Shown piece after piece: positions 6,827-9,359 of a stretch of 9,359 nt of DNA. The stretch comes from CAYLOP01 sp964385305 (GTDB taxonomy: Bacteria; Chloroflexota; Anaerolineae; Anaerolineales; E44-bin32). The notes under the pieces were generated by a model. The model worked only from the letters and a program-made list of their open reading frames with translations, had not been told where the DNA came from and did not search any database. Position 1 is the first letter of the stretch; each line of letters begins with the position of its first letter. Both the position numbers and the translations under genes were made by a program. Location of the stretch: the NCBI GenBank assembly GCA_964385305.1, contig CAYLOP010000123.1, positions 1-9,359 on the forward strand, written 5' to 3'.

Positions 6827-6986
6827 CCAGCGGAAGGACGAGAAGTGACCTCCCGGCCTGGATCAGGGGGATCTCTCCCTTGTTCTGCGCCAGCAACCCC
6901 AGTACGGCGTACAAGCTGAACAAGAAGGGATGGATGAACCAAAGCCGCCATGTTAGTGTGCCTTGGGATTTCTCAGTGATGTTCAT
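6827..6986 (-). CDS. N-terminal fragment of a second sulfatase-like membrane enzyme, cut by the gap
   Basis: The first 53 codons from ATG at 6986 encode a near-copy of the N-terminus of the neighbouring enzyme, with five substitutions (D5E, N6K, P7S, V17F, I21F) in 53 residues. It covers the first membrane segment and the start of the second. The ATG is preceded by GAAGAGG about 11 nt away; the first copy has GAAGAAG there. The rest is either hidden in the N-run or lost. Several of the nucleotide differences are silent, which fits a gene that has been under selection, but so short a fragment cannot prove that the copy is intact. Confidence 0.7.
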
Positions 6987-7248
6987 TCCAATCTAAACCT
7001 CTTCTGTGAAAAGCGTGCATGCGCTGCTGGACATATTGCAGGGCAGTGAACGTAGGTGGCCGTCGGATCAGTTGGCGTATTGATGTACGAAGGGATATCA
7101 GCATAATACTTGCGATCATACCAGATGCGTATTTTACCACCGAAGCGATCGTGCCTGCCCTGCACCAGCAACCCTAGCAGGCGCAGGGGAAGAATGGAAT
7201 AGATTTACAGGAAGGTGTGGGGAAATATGCGGTGAACCGAAAAGGGAA

Positions 7249-7286
7249 CATGCTGGCAGGATGCGGGCTAACATGCTGCCAGCGTG
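7249..7286 (-). terminator. Hairpin, probable terminator of the possible dehydrogenase gene end
   Basis: CATGCTGGCAG (7249-7259) pairs with CTGCCAGCGTG (7276-7286) with one G-T type mismatch, loop 16 nt. On the minus strand it is followed by TTCCCTTTTC and begins 6 nt after the stop codon of the fragment at 7292, so it fits a modest intrinsic terminator. Confidence 0.4.
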
Positions 7287-7291
7287 CGGAC

Positions 7292-7440
7292 CTACAGGAT
7301 GTATTGCGGCGAGAGCGCCAGCCCTTCGATGACCCCCATCCCGAAGCCCGGCTTCAACAAGCGGTGCTTGAAGCCGCTGACATTCACCCGCTTGTTCATC
7401 AAGGTGCGGTAGACGCCGGCGGCGGCGATGTTCAGCGGCT
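7292..7440 (-). pseudogene. 3' end of a possible short-chain dehydrogenase gene
   Basis: About 50 codons on the minus strand ending at TAG 7292 read IAAAGVYRTLMNKRVNVSG, then FKHRLLKPGFGMGVIEG and a final LSPQYIL. The pattern VA..GyraLm..r..v.pG..nrll resembles the C-terminal end of DltE-like short-chain dehydrogenases. The NAD-binding and catalytic YxxxK parts are absent: upstream the frame runs antisense through a PD40 coding segment. It is therefore a severed 3' end. The assignment rests on one short motif and is tentative; the terminator-like hairpin after it supports a true gene end. Confidence 0.4.
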
Positions 7441-7633
7441 GACCGACGATCCGGCCAAGGATTGGGGGTCGACCTGGTCGCCTGATGGTACACAGATCGC
7501 CTTCGCTTCCGAGCGCGACGGCAACTGGGAGATCTACACCATGAACGCGGATGGCAGCCAAAAACAGCGCATAACCAACCATGAGGCCAAGGATATGGAT
7601 CCTGACTGGCGACCTGACTGGATCAACCGTTGA
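7427..7633 (+). pseudogene. C-terminal fragment of a TolB-type PD40 beta-propeller protein
   Basis: The last 68 codons before TGA at 7631 read DVQRLTDDPAKDWGSTWSPD, then GTQIAFASERDGNWEIYTMN, then ADGSQKQRITN and DMDPDWRPD. This is one PD40 repeat, with the SPDGTQIAFxSxRDGNxEIYxMNADG signature, plus the start of the next blade, as in TolB and many Chloroflexota surface proteins. A full protein has at least six such repeats and an N-terminal export signal, none of which are present. The open frame continues upstream to a GTG at 7217, but 7291-7430 is the antisense of the possible dehydrogenase tail, so the extended frame is a chimera made by a rearrangement at about 7427-7447. Confidence 0.7.
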
Positions 7634-7740
7634 GCAGGAGTCCATTCTTGAAGACCGTGGCCAGCTGCCCATGCGGGCAGGCTGCGTGTGAATCGAGCCG
7701 ACCCGCCCGAGGGAGGGGACATGCCTTGGAGCGTTTTCAA

Positions 7741-7780
7741 GAATCCCTTCCGAGGAATCAAAAATCCTCGGAAGGGATTC
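7741..7780. repeat. Perfect 16-bp palindrome with 8-nt loop
   Basis: GAATCCCTTCCGAGGA (7741-7756) and its exact complement (7765-7780) flank ATCAAAAA. Neither strand carries a proper T-run after it. It looks like a REP-type palindromic repeat; a role as a two-way terminator between the converging PD40 remnant and the HU-like gene is possible. Confidence 0.8.
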
Positions 7781-7786
7781 GATCCT

Positions 7787-7823
7787 TCCCTTCCGAGGAA
7801 TCCAGATTGCTGGGAAGGGAATC
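7787..7823. repeat. Second, degenerate copy of the palindromic unit
   Basis: TCCCTTCCGAGGAATC at 7787-7802 exactly repeats 7744-7759. The segment 7805-7823 is an inverted copy with three mismatches in 19 (GATTGCTGGGAAGGGAATC). Two adjacent hairpins of one repeat family are thus present, one perfect and one decayed. Confidence 0.65.
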
Positions 7824-7835
7824 GGGCAAAGTCAG

Positions 7836-7863
7836 GGGGACAGATACGAATAACGGGGACCAG
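7836..7863. repeat. Paired GGGGAC motifs next to the palindromes
   Basis: GGGGACAG at 7836-7843 and GGGGACCAG at 7855-7863 are 19 bp apart, separated by ATACGAATAAC. From memory, strings of this kind often lie beside REP-associated (IS200-like, Y1) transposase genes. No transposase gene is in this window, so this would be an orphan end. Confidence 0.35.
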
Positions 7864-7914
7864 GGTCGAGCCTACCGTATTCCGATGACGCGATTCCCTT
7901 CACCAGACTACAAA

Positions 7915-8310
7915 TCAATCCTCGATCGGATCATCGGGATGCTCGGCGTCCCAGCGTGCGATCATGTCCGCCTGGGTTATGCCGATGTTGGGTTGGTTGA
8001 TGACCGTATAGGATGCGCCCTTGGCGTTGAGGCCATGATGCAGATTGCGATCGAGGCGCAGCCCCAGCTTGAAGCGGCCGTCTATCTTGATCGTCGGCAG
8101 GAAGGTCCCCAAACCGCTGATCTTGACCGGCGAGCCGCGCCGTGCGAAGAAAATGAGCGCTTCGTTCAGTTCCTTGAGCACGTTCTGGATCTCGCCGGCG
8201 TTGAGCGCGGTGCCGCGGGCGATATAGGTCGAGAGTTCATCTTCGGTGACGCTTTCGCCGAGATCGATCCTGGGACGGTAGGCTGAGATGGCTTGAATCC
8301 GTTTCGCCAC
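7915..8310 (-). CDS. HU/IHF-like DNA-binding protein
   Basis: A 131-residue protein from GTG 8310, chosen for GGAGG 6 nt upstream. Residues about 18-80 match the HU/IHF-like fold: ESVTEDELSTYIARGTALNAG with the helical start, VLKELNEALIFFARRG, then PVKISGLGTFLPTIK. The GLGTF (66-70) corresponds to the GFGTF signature at the base of the DNA-binding beta arms. The arm region (about 78-105) differs from classic HU and lacks the RNPxTG tip, and there is an added acidic tail ending DDPIED, so it resembles the longer HU-like variants of uncharacterised role. DNA binding and nucleoid or repeat-associated function are expected from the fold only. It has its own promoter and a long leader, and it is convergent with the PD40 remnant. 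Confidence 0.75.
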   Translation of the reverse strand: MAKRIQAISAYRPRIDLGESVTEDELSTYIARGTALNAGEIQNVLKELNEALIFFARRGSPVKISGLGTFLPTIKIDGRFKLGLRLDRNLHHGLNAKGASYTVINQPNIGITQADMIARWDAEHPDDPIED

Positions 8311-8502
8311 AATACACCTCCACGGGGCATAGACCCCGCATACGAGCCCCGCGAGCCCGGGGCGGGCCGCGACCTGCCTGGCGGCGCAGGCCGTTCAACA
8401 CGATCTGTTGCACGACCGATGGGATTAACAACGAAGCTCGAGAAAAGACAGACGGCCAAACCCCCTACCTACCGATGCTTGACGCCTACCCCCTCAGCAG
8501 AC
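8311..8502 (-). promoter_or_regulatory. Long GC-rich leader of the HU-like gene
   Basis: From the predicted promoter the transcript would carry about 190 nt before the GTG start. It can form several hairpins. One is CGGGG-CATAGA-CCCCG (8323-8338), lying next to the SD (complement of 8315-8321). An inverted repeat CAACA-CGATC-TGTTG lies at 8396-8410. I recognise no known riboswitch or ribosomal-protein leader. Autoregulation by the DNA-binding protein is a guess. Confidence 0.35.
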
Positions 8503-8508
8503 ACTTGC

Positions 8509-8537
8509 ATCATACAATGAAGGCGGGTCGGATTCAA
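8509..8537 (-). promoter_or_regulatory. Promoter of the HU-like gene
   Basis: Minus strand: TTGAAT (8532-8537), 17-bp spacer, TATGAT (8509-8514). The -35 matches 4 of 6 and the -10 5 of 6 consensus positions with ideal spacing. No other comparable pair is found between here and the start codon. Confidence 0.5.
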
Positions 8538-8555
8538 GAAACGCTCGCCCGCCTT
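8520..8555. repeat. GC-rich hairpin overlapping the HU-like promoter
   Basis: AAGGCGGGTCG (8520-8530) pairs with CGCCCGCCTT (8546-8555) with one bulged T and a 15-nt loop. The -35 box lies in the loop, so a protein binding here or a cruciform could affect the promoter. No T-run follows on either strand. Confidence 0.35.
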
Positions 8556-8905
8556 GCGCCATTGGCCGCTTCAGCATATTGCATCGGACCCCGAGCGCGT
8601 GTATGCTGGAGGGTGAACTGAAACGGTCTTGAGGGGGTTTTCCGGGTCTGCGCGGGTAGGGCATTCTGATGTAGGTCGCCAATTATACTCATCATTCTAA
8701 TTACACCTGGCACTTAGAGAGGTATCCAATGTATTGTTAAGGGGATGCTATACATCCTTGGGGGGTGATTCTCGATCCTTTCTTGGCAATAGTACGCTTA
8801 GCATGGCTTATTGGCGTGATAAGGATGCAGAAACCCTCCGCGGGGAGAATAATGGGTAAGAATCGATACATAATCATTTTTAGCCGGAAGAATTCGCCTG
8901 GGACG
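8556..8905. other. Intergenic stretch with no supported gene
   Basis: The divergent space between the HU-like promoter and the terminal gene becomes richer in A+T from about 8690. Only short open frames without family-like sequence occur. I could not place a confident promoter for the gene at 8912. Confidence 0.4.
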
Positions 8906-8911
8906 TGATCC

Positions 8912-9359
8912 ATGGATGAAGAGAAGGAATATTTAATAATATCGTACTGTGATTCAACTCAGAAGCTTAGAGCACCGCTGAATGCGACTATCGGCGATTG
9001 CGCAATCACAATACGGGAAGCGGTGGAAGCCCATGCTGTCCCCAATATCACCGCACTTTCCTGGGAGTACTCCACAAGGACCACCGCAATTGGCCCCATA
9101 GCTGCAATCAACAAGGCAGAAAGATGCATCTCATACTTGAATGATGTACTCGTATTCGTTCAAGGGGCAGCCATTGGCGACCCCCAGCCGTTCATGTCAA
9201 TAGACATTGACAAGCGATTCGACAACAGGGAATTTGCTCAGGCTGTCTTCTTCGATTTCCCCGAATTGCGCTCTAGACGCAGACTTGACATAGACAACTT
9301 ACGTATATTCTTTGAGGATAGCTTTGAACGATACGAGGATCAACGAGCCAAGCGTCGGA
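8912..9359 (+). CDS. Unrecognised protein, 5' part, cut by the window end
   Basis: An open frame of 149 codons runs from ATG 8912 without a stop to the end of the window. An in-frame TGA lies at 8906-8908, so this ATG is the first possible start, and GGGA lies 8 nt before it. The product begins MDEEKEYLIISYCDSTQK, has a middle part ITALSWEYSTRTTAIGPIAA and an acidic, aromatic part MSIDIDKRFDNREFAQAVFF, then a charged stretch rich in Arg (ELRSRRRLDIDNL). There is no signal peptide or membrane segment. I recognise no family. Codon use (ATA, AGA, TTA) is more A+T-rich than in the sulfatase-like gene, which could mean transfer, but the sample is small. Confidence 0.6.
   Translation, partial: MDEEKEYLIISYCDSTQKLRAPLNATIGDCAITIREAVEAHAVPNITALSWEYSTRTTAIGPIAAINKAERCISYLNDVLVFVQGAAIGDPQPFMSIDIDKRFDNREFAQAVFFDFPELRSRRRLDIDNLRIFFEDSFERYEDQRAKRR

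Larger units (their letters stand above)
6567..7078. repeat. Tandem duplication of the sulfatase-like gene start and its leader
   Basis: The segment 6567-6816 recurs as 6827-7078. In the coding part the two copies align without gaps at an offset of 260 bp, with 14 differences in 160 bp (about 91% identity). The noncoding part (6727-6816 and 6987-7078) aligns with small indels. The repeat runs into the scaffold gap between the copies. The divergence argues for two real paralogues, not one sequence assembled twice. Confidence 0.85.

Noticed and set aside
7741..7823. A CRISPR array or a classic intrinsic terminator
   Set aside because: There are only two repeat units in mirrored orientation without regular spacers, and no T-run follows the stem on either strand.
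8494..8682. A 62-codon open frame on the - strand upstream of the HU-like gene
   Set aside because: It overlaps the HU-like promoter and a hairpin, and its sequence is low in hydrophobic residues without any recognisable motif.

Overview
The window looks like a piece of a draft or metagenome-derived bacterial chromosome, with a 10-N scaffold gap at 6817-6826. My best guess is Chloroflexota (Anaerolineae-like). The reasons are a LysW-like zinc ribbon, a lipoprotein with a long Pro/Thr linker, a TolB-type PD40 propeller remnant, an HU-like protein with a GLGTF signature, good Shine-Dalgarno sequences, and TTG and GTG starts. This is inference from gene style; there is no rRNA or other marker gene.

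Layout. A LysW-like small zinc-ribbon gene (29-229, -) and a secreted lipoprotein gene (498-1679, -) lie at the left. A + strand pair follows: a degenerate GGDEF-domain protein (2363-2983) and, 23 nt later, a helical protein I do not recognise (3007-4170). Next is a decayed FGGY sugar-kinase fragment (4284-4719) that keeps a promoter but has an ATA in place of its start codon, a frameshift and an early stop. A small two-helix membrane protein gene (about 4820-4978) ends in a strong intrinsic terminator. A membrane-anchored sulfatase/alkaline-phosphatase-superfamily gene (5086-6726, -) is followed, upstream in its own orientation, by the first 53 codons of a tandem paralogue that runs into the scaffold gap.

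The stretch 7200-7900 is a scrap zone. It holds a possible 3' end of a short-chain dehydrogenase (-) joined to the last propeller blade of a PD40 protein (+), then a cluster of palindromic repeats with short GGGGAC repeats. An HU-like gene (7915-8310, -) has a recognisable promoter about 190 nt upstream and a GC-rich, hairpin-forming leader. The right end is a gene of unknown function, richer in A+T, that is cut by the window end (8912-9359, +).

No integrated pathway is visible. The best candidate for an undescribed unit is the pair formed by the inactive-looking GGDEF protein and the helical protein. The rest of the window shows gene decay, tandem duplication and repeat insertion typical of an accessory region. 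No tRNA, rRNA or CRISPR array was seen.
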